Shown one piece after another: positions 35,566 to 44,530 of a stretch of DNA of 64,000 bases. The DNA lies in contig NZ_JANQCD010000009.1 of the NCBI RefSeq assembly GCF_026672275.1, positions 1 to 64,000 of the forward strand, read 5' to 3'. Source of the DNA: Marinifilum sp. D737 (GTDB taxonomy: Bacteria; Bacteroidota; Bacteroidia; Bacteroidales; Marinifilaceae). The notes under the pieces were generated by a model. The model ran no database searches, had not been told where the DNA came from, and worked only from the letters and a program-made list of their open reading frames with translations. Positions within the stretch are counted from its first letter, which is position 1, and the number at the start of each line of letters is the position of its first letter. The position numbers and the translations under genes are program-made.

Positions 35566-35934
35566 TTAATCTTCATCCAAGTCACTTTTGGGTAGTTGCT
35601 TTTCTATTGAACCTATTTCTTTGTATAGCTGAATTATTAATTTTTCTTTTTCTAGTGCTTGTTTTTCAAGCAGTTTAATCATTCCGTCTTTTTCAGCACA
35701 TTTTCTACAAGTATAACATGGATCTGACTCGTTCAAGCTTACAATTTCCTCTTCGAAAAAGTAACTCACTGGTTTTTTAAAGTGTCCAGCTAATAATTCT
35801 AAAGTTTTCACCGACATTGTTTCATTTTCCATCATAGGATTAAATCCTCCAGGAGTCATATTTACAATTTTAGCTGCAGCTCTTTTACTCAAGTTTTCCT
35901 TATTAATCAGGCTCCATACTTTATTATAGTCCAT
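35566..35934 (-). CDS. Xre-like helix-turn-helix regulator with a cysteine cluster and coiled coil
   Basis: The protein has 122 residues. Residues 1-60 form an HTH_3-like domain (SKRAAAKIVNMTPGGFNPMM, then SVKTLELLAGHFKKPVSYFF). A C-x2-C-x2-C cluster (CYTCRKC) and a coiled coil (LLEKQALEKEKLIIQLYKEI) follow. The cysteines could bind metal or form a redox switch, and the coil would allow dimerisation. It is divergent from another small HTH gene (start 36064) across a 129-bp AT-rich gap, an arrangement common for repressor pairs. Function and targets are unknown. Confidence 0.78.
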   Translation of the reverse strand: MDYNKVWSLINKENLSKRAAAKIVNMTPGGFNPMMENETMSVKTLELLAGHFKKPVSYFFEEEIVSLNESDPCYTCRKCAEKDGMIKLLEKQALEKEKLIIQLYKEIGSIEKQLPKSDLDED

Positions 35935-36063
35935 AGAAAATAAATTAGCATATTAAATGTTTGAATTATCAGATTTTTTATCCGATATTTATTACATATT
36001 TTATTATTATTATTACAATCGTATTACAAAATCTACAAATCAATTCTATTTAATCAAAACAAA

Positions 36064-36279
36064 ATGAAAAAAAAGAAAAACATGAATTTCCGGACATACT
36101 ACAATCAGCTAGCTGATTTGAATCCACAAACCGAACTGAGAGATGAAATTTGTAAGGAAATAGGTATAGCCATATCCACATTCTACTTGAAGCTACGCAG
36201 CAATAGCTTCAACTATCTTGAAAAAAAGGAAATTGCTAAAATAACCGGAAAAAAAATAGATGAGCTTTTCCCTAAATAA
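36064..36279 (+). CDS. Small helix-turn-helix-like protein
   Basis: The protein has 71 residues. A lysine-rich start (MKKKKNMNF) is followed by a compact helical domain with an HTH pattern: RDEICKEIGIAISTFYLKLR as recognition region, then LEKKEIAKITGKKIDELFP. It is divergent from the Xre-like gene at 35934. It is probably a DNA-binding protein of a small regulatory locus; whether it acts on the same gap cannot be told. An alternative start is the ATG seven codons in. Confidence 0.65.
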   Translation: MKKKKNMNFRTYYNQLADLNPQTELRDEICKEIGIAISTFYLKLRSNSFNYLEKKEIAKITGKKIDELFPK

Positions 36280-36446
36280 TAAAAACAATTAATGCTTCGA
36301 ACAATAGTGAAATTATAATAAGCCTTAATTGAATTTTTAAATTCTAAGTCCACAAGCAGCAAAATCTATATTAAATAAATCAAAGCACAAATGATTTATC
36401 ATACACTCAGAAAGATAATAAGTCGAACACTAACTCTAACTTAGCA

Positions 36447-36758
36447 ATGAATAAATATATCGCAAAGTATATCATTCTCACTTTTTCTGACTCTCTGGAT
36501 TTTGATTTTACAAATAAGGTCAAAGTTAATAGTCACAGTGTTAAACTATTAACAAAAAAAACTTCAACCCGTATTTTTGCTCTTACCATATCATTTTACG
36601 CAGAAAACGATACAATGGCATTGCTCTCGGCCAAAGTCAATGACTATTTTTCTGTAATTATTTTTAAGAACAGAAGCATACCAATCAACTATCATTTAGA
36701 GCTATACAAACATGTTTGTTTTTGGAAAAAGCAAATTCTTGACAAGTTTTATTACTAA
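36447..36758 (+). CDS. Hypothetical protein, 103 residues
   Basis: I do not recognise this protein. It is a mixed alpha/beta sequence ([55 protein letters not shown]) with no signal peptide or membrane segment, basic overall. It follows the small HTH gene by 167 bp. The strand pattern is regular enough to suggest a real gene, but support is limited to the open frame and plausible composition. Confidence 0.45.
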   Translation: MNKYIAKYIILTFSDSLDFDFTNKVKVNSHSVKLLTKKTSTRIFALTISFYAENDTMALLSAKVNDYFSVIIFKNRSIPINYHLELYKHVCFWKKQILDKFYY

Positions 36759-36913
36759 GCTAGATATAAGATTTCACCATTTGGCTTTATAACGAATAAA
36801 TACAAGTGTTACAACCAATCTCCAATTCCACTTTTTACAAGACTTAGCCAGAGGAAATAAATAGACCACAACACTTCCACTACAACACACTTATAAACAA
36901 GTTTGTAAATGTT

Positions 36914-36971
36914 GCTGCAGATTGCAGGAAGCTTTACAAGGGGCTTGCAATCGATGCTGCAGGTTGCAGGA
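36914..36971. repeat. Imperfect 16-bp direct repeat with 42-bp period
   Basis: GCTGCAGATTGCAGGA at 36914 and GCTGCAGGTTGCAGGA at 36956 differ at one position. Each half contains an internal TGCAG repeat. The surrounding gap (36759-37002) is non-coding and more GC-rich here than its flanks; no ORF is supported. Confidence 0.6.
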
Positions 36972-37002
36972 GTAAAAACCCACCTTTACAAGCCTTCCTT
37001 AT

Positions 37003-39132
37003 TTACTGCTCACAATCTTTCATCGATAGTTGGATGCGTTTTCTGGCCACATCAACCTCAATTACCTTTACATTTACATGCTGATGCAATTGAACCACAT
37101 CGGCCGGATCGGATACAAATCGATTGGCCAATTGCGAAATGTGCACCAAACCGTCCTGCTTCACACCCACATCAACAAAGGCACCAAAGTTGGTGATATT
37201 GGTAACAATACCTGGCATCTCCATTCCAACTTCAAGCTGTTCTATTTTATAAATTCCCTCTTTAAACTGGAAGACTTTAATGGCAGTTCGCGGATCGCGT
37301 CCAGGCTTTTCAAGCTCTTCCATAATGTCCTTTAAGGTTGGCAATCCTACTTCATTGCTCACATATTTGTTCAAATCGATTTGCTTGTGCAGATTTTTGT
37401 CGGCAATCAAATCGGCAACAGAACAATTCACATCCTTAGCCATTTGTTTTACAATGCCATAAGATTCCGGGTGAACTGCCGAATTGTCCAATGGATTTTC
37501 GGAATTTGGAATTCGCAGGAAACCGGCACATTGCTCGAATGCCTTCGCACCCATTCGTTTCACTTTCGTGATCTCCTTACGGGATGAAAAAGCTCCGTTC
37601 TCGGCACGGTAATCTACAATATTCTGAGCCAACTGTGGTCCCAAACCCGATACATAAGTCAACAAGTGCTTACTGGCTGTGTTCAAATTCACACCTACCT
37701 TGTTCACACATGATTCCACCACCTGATCCAAACTCTGTTTCAATAAGTTTTGATCCACATCGTGCTGGTACTGTCCTACTCCAATCGATTTGGCATCGAT
37801 TTTTACCAATTCTGCCAAAGGGTCCATCAAGCGTCGGCCAATGGATACCGCTCCACGAACCGTAACATCATACTCAGGGAATTCCTCACGTGCCACTTTC
37901 GATGCTGAATAGATTGATGCTCCTGCTTCGCTCACCACAAAAACTTGTACTTTTCTGTCGTAATGAAGGTTGGTTACGAATCTCTCTGTTTCTCGACTTG
38001 CTGTTCCATTCCCAATGGCTATGGCTTGTATGTTGTAGGTTTCCACCATATTGGTCAGCTTTTTGGCTGCCATTTTTCCCTGATTTTGGGGTGCATGCGG
38101 GTAAATGGTTTCATTGTGCATTAGGTTACCCTGTGCATCCAGGCAAACTACCTTACAACCTGTTCTGTAACCCGGATCGATTGCCAAAACACGCTTCTGC
38201 CCAAGCGGCGATGCCAGCAGCAATTGGCGCAAGTTTTCGGAGAACACACGAATGGCCTCTTTGTCGGCTTCCTCTTTCGATGATTTGGCAAACTCCGTTT
38301 CAATCGAAGAGCCCAATAATCTTTTATAAGCATCCTTTACTGCCACCTCAACATGATCGGAAGCTTCGGTATTTCCTTTTACAAAGATTCTGTTCAATCT
38401 GTCCAATACGTCATCTTCATTGGGCGCAATTTCCAGGCGTAAAACGCCTTCTGCCTCTCCTCTTCTCAATGCCAACATTCTATGCGATGCACATCTTTTC
38501 AATGGCTCTTCCGACTGGAAATAATCTTTGAACTTCTCTCCCTCTTCCTCTTTGCCTTTAACTACCTTAGAGCGAATAAGCGCCTGACGTTGGAAAATGC
38601 CACGAACCGAGTTACGGGAAATTTCATTCTCGTTTACCCATTCTGCAATAATATCACGTGCACCTTGTAATGCTTCCTCCTCATTGGCAACCTCATCATT
38701 TACAAACTGACTTGCTCTGGATTCTACATCGCGCTCAAGCTGTTTCATCAGGATCTTAGCCAAAGGTTCCAATCCTTTTTCCTTGGCTTTTACTGCCCTT
38801 GTTTTTCGCTTTTGTTTGTATGGCAAATACAAGTCTTCCAACTGATTCAGTTCCGTACAAGCCTCAATTCTGGCACGAAGTTCGTCAGTCAGTTTCTCTT
38901 GTTTATCAATGGCGTCAATAATACTATCTCTTCTCTTGTCAAGCTCTGTTAATCGAGCCAGTTCCTCTTTTACATTGGCAATCTGAACTTCGTCCAGGCT
39001 GCCTGTCATCTCTTTACGATAACGAGCAATAAATGGCAATGTGGCTCCCTCGCCAAGCAATTGCATGGTATTTTCAACCTGAAAAGCCTGCAATTGCAAG
39101 CTTTTCGATATTTGATCTATGTATTTTTTCAT
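37003..39132 (-). CDS. tex: Tex-family RNA-binding protein
   Basis: The protein has 709 residues. It has the Tex layout: an N-terminal helical region (FIARYRKEMTGSLDE), a YqgF-like domain (VLAIDPGYRTGCKVV), helix-hairpin-helix segments (GVNLNTASKHLLTYVSGLGP) and a C-terminal S1 domain (GIVTNITNFGAFVDVGVKQD). Tex proteins bind RNA and are relatives of eukaryotic Spt6; they affect transcription and gene expression broadly. The gene is flanked by repeat-rich non-coding DNA on both sides and appears monocistronic. Confidence 0.96.
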   Translation of the reverse strand: MKKYIDQISKSLQLQAFQVENTMQLLGEGATLPFIARYRKEMTGSLDEVQIANVKEELARLTELDKRRDSIIDAIDKQEKLTDELRARIEACTELNQLEDLYLPYKQKRKTRAVKAKEKGLEPLAKILMKQLERDVESRASQFVNDEVANEEEALQGARDIIAEWVNENEISRNSVRGIFQRQALIRSKVVKGKEEEGEKFKDYFQSEEPLKRCASHRMLALRRGEAEGVLRLEIAPNEDDVLDRLNRIFVKGNTEASDHVEVAVKDAYKRLLGSSIETEFAKSSKEEADKEAIRVFSENLRQLLLASPLGQKRVLAIDPGYRTGCKVVCLDAQGNLMHNETIYPHAPQNQGKMAAKKLTNMVETYNIQAIAIGNGTASRETERFVTNLHYDRKVQVFVVSEAGASIYSASKVAREEFPEYDVTVRGAVSIGRRLMDPLAELVKIDAKSIGVGQYQHDVDQNLLKQSLDQVVESCVNKVGVNLNTASKHLLTYVSGLGPQLAQNIVDYRAENGAFSSRKEITKVKRMGAKAFEQCAGFLRIPNSENPLDNSAVHPESYGIVKQMAKDVNCSVADLIADKNLHKQIDLNKYVSNEVGLPTLKDIMEELEKPGRDPRTAIKVFQFKEGIYKIEQLEVGMEMPGIVTNITNFGAFVDVGVKQDGLVHISQLANRFVSDPADVVQLHQHVNVKVIEVDVARKRIQLSMKDCEQ

Positions 39133-39224
39133 CCTTCAATCTGATATTTTGGTATTCCAACTTTAGTTCGAATTACCAATATTTTCGTATTGGTTTTATG
39201 AAGACTTGAGTTCTAATTACAATT

Positions 39225-39251
39225 GAGAATCTCACTTGAAGTGAGAGTCTC
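39225..39251. repeat. Inverted repeat, possible terminator-like hairpin
   Basis: GAGAATCTCAC and GTGAGAGTCTC pair at 10 of 11 positions around a TTGAA loop. CTTGAG (39205-39210) and CTCAAG (39249-39254) allow an alternative longer pairing. No T run follows closely on either strand. Confidence 0.6.
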
Positions 39252-39275
39252 AAGCCTCATCACTTTTGGTATCCA

Positions 39276-39359
39276 AATTATAAATGAGTGTATCTAAATT
39301 TCTCAAGAATAATCGTAATTCGTAATTCTTGAGAAATTTAGATACACTCATTTATAATT
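39276..39359. repeat. Perfect 35-bp inverted repeat with 14-nt loop
   Basis: 39276-39310 is the exact inverse complement of 39325-39359. The right arm includes the last codons and TGA stop of the minus-strand gene ending at 39348, so the left arm is an inverted copy of a gene end plus its flank. It could act as a terminator on the minus strand, but it is far longer than the others in this window. Confidence 0.9.
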
Positions 39360-40544
39360 CCCAACATAACGCTCAAATTCCTGCTTCGATCGCTCAACGC
39401 AATCCTCTAGAGAAAGGCCGTTAAAGTAGTTGCCGGTGATGTAAATTCCCGTTTCTTCGGCCAAGTGCTTGATCTTTGCCATTCTTTCGGTATGACCAAC
39501 CTTGATTAGTGGTAATTTGTGTTTTGCCTCTACGGTTTCGGCATCCAAAGAATCAAGGCATAGCAATTCAGTCATAAATTTTTCCTGTTCCTCTTTGCCA
39601 ATATGATTTTCTTCAAAGTGAAATGCGAAGCCTCTCATATTATCATGAGTCATTACATCACGTGTAACCATTGAAAAGCAAGGGCCTTGCAATGGAATTA
39701 TAAAGCTTACAGGATCGAAATTCAACTTTTCTTTCGGCAGAACAACCGTTCTCGACTCAATATTTTGAATTGGATAATCTGCCAAAACAGACGATAAATC
39801 AGAGTTCAAATCTTTACTTAGTTCCGAAGCAAGTTTAGGAGAAACAGCCAGTGCAATGTCTTTGGATGCAAATACATCACCTGCTTCTGATTTCACTTCA
39901 AAACCTTCCTGATTTTTAGTAAGCTGATTAATTTTTGTATTGAGCTGAATCTTGATATTCTCATGTGCAGCAAGAGCTTCCATAAAGCTCGACATCCCTT
40001 TTTTAAGAATAAAACTCTTAGGGTGTTCCTTACTTTTGGTTTTGCGTCGTTTTAGAAAATATTCAGCAGAAAAATGATCGGCATTCTGCACAATTACCGC
40101 ACTAAACATGCGGGTAAAAACATTGTTGTAGTTCTTTCGACCTACAATTTTACCAAAGTATTCTTTAACGGTTTTTCCATCTCGTTTCGAGAAAAACAAA
40201 TTGGGAACCGATCGTATTAACTCGAACTTATTTACCCCCGACATGATTTTCTCGTGCTTATCGGTAAACACTTTCATGCCAACCTTCTCGCGAGCCACAA
40301 TGTCTTGTTCCAACTCATTTTTCTGAATCAAATCAATTAAATTGGCATAGGTCGCATAAAAAGTATGTGCTCCCATTTCAACCCAGAAATCATCTTTGTA
40401 ATAAGTATTTAAACATCCGCCTACCTTATTGGCAGCATCAACAACTAGCACTTTTTTTCCCGATCGGGCAATATGATTTGCGAGGCTTAATCCACTTATT
40501 CCGGCGCCGATCACAATCATGTCGTAAGATTCAGCTTGGGTCAT
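39348..40544 (-). CDS. FAD-dependent oxidoreductase, protoporphyrinogen oxidase-like
   Basis: I start at 40544 (MTQAESYDMIVIG...), giving 398 residues. The frame is open upstream, but that extension would overlap the DEAD-box helicase gene and is its shadow. The FAD site is DMIVIGAGISGLSLANHIA with VLVVDAANKVGGCLNTY, and the C-terminal FAD segment ITGNYFNGLSLEDCV is characteristic of PpoX/HemY relatives. Oxidation of protoporphyrinogen or coproporphyrinogen in heme synthesis is the leading guess; another amine-oxidase-type substrate is possible. It follows the helicase by 19 nt in the same direction. Confidence 0.75.
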   Translation of the reverse strand: MTQAESYDMIVIGAGISGLSLANHIARSGKKVLVVDAANKVGGCLNTYYKDDFWVEMGAHTFYATYANLIDLIQKNELEQDIVAREKVGMKVFTDKHEKIMSGVNKFELIRSVPNLFFSKRDGKTVKEYFGKIVGRKNYNNVFTRMFSAVIVQNADHFSAEYFLKRRKTKSKEHPKSFILKKGMSSFMEALAAHENIKIQLNTKINQLTKNQEGFEVKSEAGDVFASKDIALAVSPKLASELSKDLNSDLSSVLADYPIQNIESRTVVLPKEKLNFDPVSFIIPLQGPCFSMVTRDVMTHDNMRGFAFHFEENHIGKEEQEKFMTELLCLDSLDAETVEAKHKLPLIKVGHTERMAKIKHLAEETGIYITGNYFNGLSLEDCVERSKQEFERYVGNYK

Positions 40545-40563
40545 TTTTCTTTGGTTAGGGTTA

Positions 40564-41787
40564 TTATTTTTTATTGTTTGTTCTATTTGTCTTTTTTCGT
40601 TTAAAAAACTTGCGCTTGCCGTTTGACTTGGGTTTGGTTCTGGGATTGTACTCTGGTGCTTCTCCCAATTCAGCAGGAACCGGAATCTTGAATACATCCG
40701 ACTCAATTAGATCTTCGATTTTCTTAAAGTCGTTCTGATCCTTTTCTGTAATAAAAGTTAAGGCAACTCCTTCCGATTCTGCACGTGCCGTACGTCCCAC
40801 TCTGTGCACGTAATCCTCAGCATCGTTCGGAACATCAAAGTTGATTACCAAATCGATTGAATCAATATCAATTCCCCTGGCAATAATATCTGTAGCAACC
40901 AATATTTGATGTTTTCTATTTTTGAATTCGCGCAACACTTCTTCTCGCTCACTCTGCTCCAAATCGGATTGTATCCCGGCTGCTTTAAACTTGTGCTTTT
41001 TCAGATCTTTTGTAATGGCTTTTACATTCACTTTCGTGGATGAGAAAATAATTACACTTTTCAGATCTTTTCCTTCCAACAAATGGTTGATCAAAGGAAT
41101 TTTCTGATTTTCGTATAGCATGTAGGCAGCTTGTAAAACTCCCTCAGCCGGTTTCGAAATTGCAATATTGATACTTTCCGGTTCCACCAAAATCTCCTCT
41201 GCCAGTTCCCTGATTTTTGGAGGCATTGTAGCCGAAAACATTAGATTTTGTCTCTCTTTCGGAAGAAAACTAACAATCTGCATCAAATCATCAAAGAAAC
41301 CCATATCCAACATTCTGTCGGCCTCATCCAAAATCAAATGCTTCAACTTCGAAGTATCTACATAACCTAAATTCAGGTGCGAAATCATTCTACCAGGAGT
41401 AGCAATTACTACATCTGCACCTTCCATCAAGCCCTTTTTCTGCTGATCCCATACCGATGAATCACCTCCTCCATAAACAGACAATGAAGTAATGGAAACA
41501 AAGTATCCAAATCCTTCCATTTGCTGATCGATTTGCATGGCCAACTCGCGTGTTGGAACCAATATCAAGGTACTAAAGCCCTCAATTTGATTCTTTTGAA
41601 TTTGGTCCATTACCGGAAGAAGATATGCTGCCGTTTTACCTGTACCCGTTTGGGCACAAACAATCATATCTTTTTTTTCTATAATCTTGGGGATAGATAA
41701 CTCCTGAACCGGAGAAGGTGTTTCGAAGCCCATGGCTTCCAGTCCTTCCATTATTTCAGGAGAAAAATCAAATTCGGAAAATTTCAA
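40564..41787 (-). CDS. DEAD-box RNA helicase (RhlE-like)
   Basis: The protein has 407 residues. All core motifs are present: the Q motif (FETPSPVQ), AQTGTGKT (45-52), PTRELA, ATPGR, DEAD (154-157), SAT, and in the second domain ARGIDID and HRVGRTAR. The C-terminus is a basic tail (KRKFFKRKKTNRTNNKK), common for RNA binding. It should unwind RNA duplexes in ribosome assembly or mRNA decay. It is the upstream gene of a likely two-gene transcript with the oxidoreductase. Confidence 0.95.
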   Translation of the reverse strand: MKFSEFDFSPEIMEGLEAMGFETPSPVQELSIPKIIEKKDMIVCAQTGTGKTAAYLLPVMDQIQKNQIEGFSTLILVPTRELAMQIDQQMEGFGYFVSITSLSVYGGGDSSVWDQQKKGLMEGADVVIATPGRMISHLNLGYVDTSKLKHLILDEADRMLDMGFFDDLMQIVSFLPKERQNLMFSATMPPKIRELAEEILVEPESINIAISKPAEGVLQAAYMLYENQKIPLINHLLEGKDLKSVIIFSSTKVNVKAITKDLKKHKFKAAGIQSDLEQSEREEVLREFKNRKHQILVATDIIARGIDIDSIDLVINFDVPNDAEDYVHRVGRTARAESEGVALTFITEKDQNDFKKIEDLIESDVFKIPVPAELGEAPEYNPRTKPKSNGKRKFFKRKKTNRTNNKK

Positions 41788-41864
41788 CTAGTTTCGATTT
41801 AGTAATTAATACCAAGAGAGTTTTGCTCTCTTTTATAAGCCATATTGAAGATACAAAAAAATGT

Positions 41865-43052
41865 CTATTCAACATACAAAACCAAACCTTTCAGGTATTC
41901 CCCTTCAGGATGGTAAATATTCACAGGATGATCGGCTGGCTGTGTCAATTGATGTAACACACGAACGGTTCTTCCAGCATTAGCCGCAGCCACAAACACT
42001 GCTTTTCTAAAATCCTCTTTGCTAACCGCCTGCGAACAAGAGAATGTAAATAGAATTCCTCCAGGCTTAATCTGTTCGAATCCTTTTTTATTTAATCGCT
42101 TGTATCCTTTCAAAGCATTATCTAAAACCTTCTTGTGTTTCGCAAATGCAGGTGGGTCAAGTACAATTAAATCATATTTTTGAGATGATTGATCTAAAAA
42201 TTTAAATGCATCTTCGGCAAATGCTTCGTGGCGCTTATCGCCTGGAAAGTTTAGCTCAACATTTTCTTTTGTGATATCAATTGCGCGAGAAGAACTGTCA
42301 ACCGAATGAACCAATTCTGCACCACCTCGCATGGCATAAAACGAAAATCCACCTGTGTAGCAGAACATATTCAGTACCGATCTTCCTTTTGAATATTGTT
42401 CCAATAAGTTTCTGTTCTCACGTTGATCGATAAAGAATCCTGTTTTTTGTCCTTTTAACCAGTCCACATTAAATTTCAATCCATTCTCCAATGCAGTAAA
42501 CGATTCTGTTTCACCAAACAAGTATCCATTCTTAGGCTCAATTCCCGATTTAAAAGGAATGGTTCCTTCTGACTTATCGAAAACAGCCACCAAATCATCA
42601 CCAAATACAGTTTGTAATGCTTCAGTAATTTCTCCGCGGTGTAAATACATTCCAACCGAATGACATTGAATCACTGCTGTTCCGGCATAAAAATCAATAA
42701 TCAAACCTGGCAATCCATCTCCTTCTCCATGAACCAACCTAAATACATTATTGTCTTCTCGACCATAAAGATCCACGGCCTTTCTCATTTGACAAGCAGA
42801 ACGAATTTTCTCTACCCAAAAGTTCAGGTTAATTTCTCTCTCTTCAAAGCTTAGAATACGAACTACAATTGAACCAATTGAAATGTGTCCAATGGCTAAA
42901 AATTCATTTTGATCGTTATAAACTGAGACCAAATCGCCTTCTTGTAAGCCTTCATCTACTTTACTTACCGCTCCTGAAAAAATCCACGGATGGAATCGTT
43001 TTACAGAATGTTCCTTTCCTTTTCTCAGGTATACTTTTGGATAATCTATCAT
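41865..43052 (-). CDS. rlmI: Class I rRNA large-subunit (cytosine-C5) methyltransferase RlmI-like
   Basis: The protein has 395 residues. An N-terminal PUA domain (HPWIFSGAVSKV at 21-32) is followed by the RlmI family middle domain with GQKTGFFIDQR (201-211). The SAM motif is VLNMFCYTGGFS (226-237) and the active-site motif DPPAF (299-303). The enzyme methylates C5 of a cytosine in 23S rRNA (C1962 in E. coli). It is followed in the same direction, across 77 bp, by the DEAD-box helicase gene, another ribosome-related function. Confidence 0.92.
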   Translation of the reverse strand: MIDYPKVYLRKGKEHSVKRFHPWIFSGAVSKVDEGLQEGDLVSVYNDQNEFLAIGHISIGSIVVRILSFEEREINLNFWVEKIRSACQMRKAVDLYGREDNNVFRLVHGEGDGLPGLIIDFYAGTAVIQCHSVGMYLHRGEITEALQTVFGDDLVAVFDKSEGTIPFKSGIEPKNGYLFGETESFTALENGLKFNVDWLKGQKTGFFIDQRENRNLLEQYSKGRSVLNMFCYTGGFSFYAMRGGAELVHSVDSSSRAIDITKENVELNFPGDKRHEAFAEDAFKFLDQSSQKYDLIVLDPPAFAKHKKVLDNALKGYKRLNKKGFEQIKPGGILFTFSCSQAVSKEDFRKAVFVAAANAGRTVRVLHQLTQPADHPVNIYHPEGEYLKGLVLYVE

Positions 43053-43145
43053 TTAGAAATGTATTTTTTTACTGATTAACGAATCTTAATTTTAAGCTAT
43101 TCGTTGTAAATTGACTGCAAGCAGCCATGGTATTTTGTGAGATTC

Positions 43146-43736
43146 TTACAATTCTTGTTCTGTAGCTTTCAATCTTTCAAAAATCTTTAAAGATACCCAT
43201 GCATCTGTTGCAGCATATCTTAACTGACCAGGACTCAATGTTTCTGCCTCCCAATTGGATACTTGTTGTCTTTTTGAAATTCTAAAATTCAATACAATAG
43301 CAGAAAGTTTTTTCAATGAAAAGCTTTCAATTCCAAAATTGGAAACATAGTCTTGCAACTCCAAAAATCCATTGGCATCAAAGTCGTTCAACTTTTGCAA
43401 GCCTCTGATATCGTCTTTTATTGCTGCTCCAACTTTCACAATATTTGGATTATTTAGCAAGTCAATAATTTCTTCAGGAAGCCCTATTTTATTGATTCTA
43501 AACAAGAATGTTTTAGAGTTAGCTGCCAACTGTAGCAAAGCAACATCGTTTACTTTTCCTTTTTTAAACGACGGTCGGGTTTCTGTATCAAAACCTAAAA
43601 TAGAATATTTTTTAAGGTATTGAACGGCTTCGTACAGATCTTTATACTCATCAACAAGTATAATATCTCCTTCGAAAGCCTTTAACGGCATTTTGTTTGC
43701 TTCTTCGCTTGTAATTGATTTTTGAAATGGCAACAT
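43146..43736 (-). CDS. DEDD-family 3'-5' exonuclease (RNase D/WRN-like)
   Basis: The protein has 196 residues. The DnaQ-like core shows GFDTETRP (Exo I), DVALLQLAAN, KVGAAIKDD (Exo II) and YAATDAWVSLKIF (Exo III with the DEDDy tyrosine). It lacks an HRDC domain. It is a stand-alone nuclease domain acting on DNA or RNA; which one is not decided by sequence. It lies 33 nt downstream of the DUF5063 gene on the same strand, so the two are probably cotranscribed, with rlmI next. Confidence 0.92.
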   Translation of the reverse strand: MLPFQKSITSEEANKMPLKAFEGDIILVDEYKDLYEAVQYLKKYSILGFDTETRPSFKKGKVNDVALLQLAANSKTFLFRINKIGLPEEIIDLLNNPNIVKVGAAIKDDIRGLQKLNDFDANGFLELQDYVSNFGIESFSLKKLSAIVLNFRISKRQQVSNWEAETLSPGQLRYAATDAWVSLKIFERLKATEQEL

Positions 43737-43769
43737 TTACTACTCTTTTACTCAGGAAATTTGTATTCC

Positions 43770-44399
43770 TTATTCATTGTCTTCGCCCCATTCTCTCTTA
43801 CGTTGCGAGAAAATAGATCCACTCATGTCTATGTTATCGATATTTGAATCAGCATCTAATTCCGATTCATCATCTAAATTAATTTTATCGGCAGCCAACT
43901 TGTGCATTGCTCTTAGCGAATTAACTAGTTTTTGACCCCAATATTCGTAAAAATGGTTGTTTAAATCCCAAAGTGCATCATTCATTACCTCAACAGTTCC
44001 AATCTTATATGAAGTAATAAAATCTTTAAGATCCTGATAAATATCGGCAAAATTTTCAGAAATAGAAGCTACCAATGGTGTATCGCTATACTCCATGTCG
44101 TTCTCAAACACTTCTAAAAACTCATTGTGAGCACCCATTTTATTTTTTACCGATGAATGAATGAATTCCCAATCAGATTCAGTCACAAATTTTTCAACCT
44201 CCTCCTCTAATTCATTCTCATTTTTTGGTAACATGCACGCTTTTAAATAAAGCAGTGGCAATAATTTTTGAGCTGTTTCAACAAACTCAACTTTCGAAAC
44301 TTTTGAACTTGATTCCAACAACAAACAAAATTCGTTTGCTACCGTTACAAATTCAATAACATTTTTAGAATATACTACGTGTTCAAATTGATCTTCCAT
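43770..44399 (-). CDS. DUF5063-family protein
   Basis: The protein has 209 residues, mostly helical and acidic, with VIEFVTVANEFCLLLE and AQKLLPLLYLKACML near the start and MNDALWDLNNHFYEYWGQKLVNSLRAMHKLA split by short turns later. This matches my recollection of DUF5063, a Bacteroidota family without assigned function. It lies directly upstream of the 3'-5' exonuclease gene (33 nt) and 131 nt after the second RecQ gene. The repeated pairing with nuclease genes hints at nucleic-acid metabolism, as inference only. Confidence 0.75.
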   Translation of the reverse strand: MEDQFEHVVYSKNVIEFVTVANEFCLLLESSSKVSKVEFVETAQKLLPLLYLKACMLPKNENELEEEVEKFVTESDWEFIHSSVKNKMGAHNEFLEVFENDMEYSDTPLVASISENFADIYQDLKDFITSYKIGTVEVMNDALWDLNNHFYEYWGQKLVNSLRAMHKLAADKINLDDESELDADSNIDNIDMSGSIFSQRKREWGEDNE

Positions 44400-44530
44400 C
44401 TTTATTTTTTCCTACAACCTTGCAAAAATAACAAGATTTTACGAATAATAAATCCTTAGTTTCCAGTCGGCATATAAGATTTGACCAATAGGCCTGTTCT
44501 ATCCCCTTATATTATTGGTTAAATTATGAA

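Noticed and set aside
37890-38531. A 213-residue ORF opposite tex
   Set aside because: Shadow frame of a well-supported gene, with abnormal composition (rich in Cys, Trp, Phe, Pro).
39348-40706. A 452-residue oxidoreductase starting at 40706
   Set aside because: The first 54 residues overlap the DEAD-box helicase gene in another frame; the FAD-binding fold begins right after the ATG at 40544.
42060-42085. tRNA T-arm-like GTTCGAATCC sequence
   Set aside because: It lies inside the rlmI coding frame and no cloverleaf can be formed around it.
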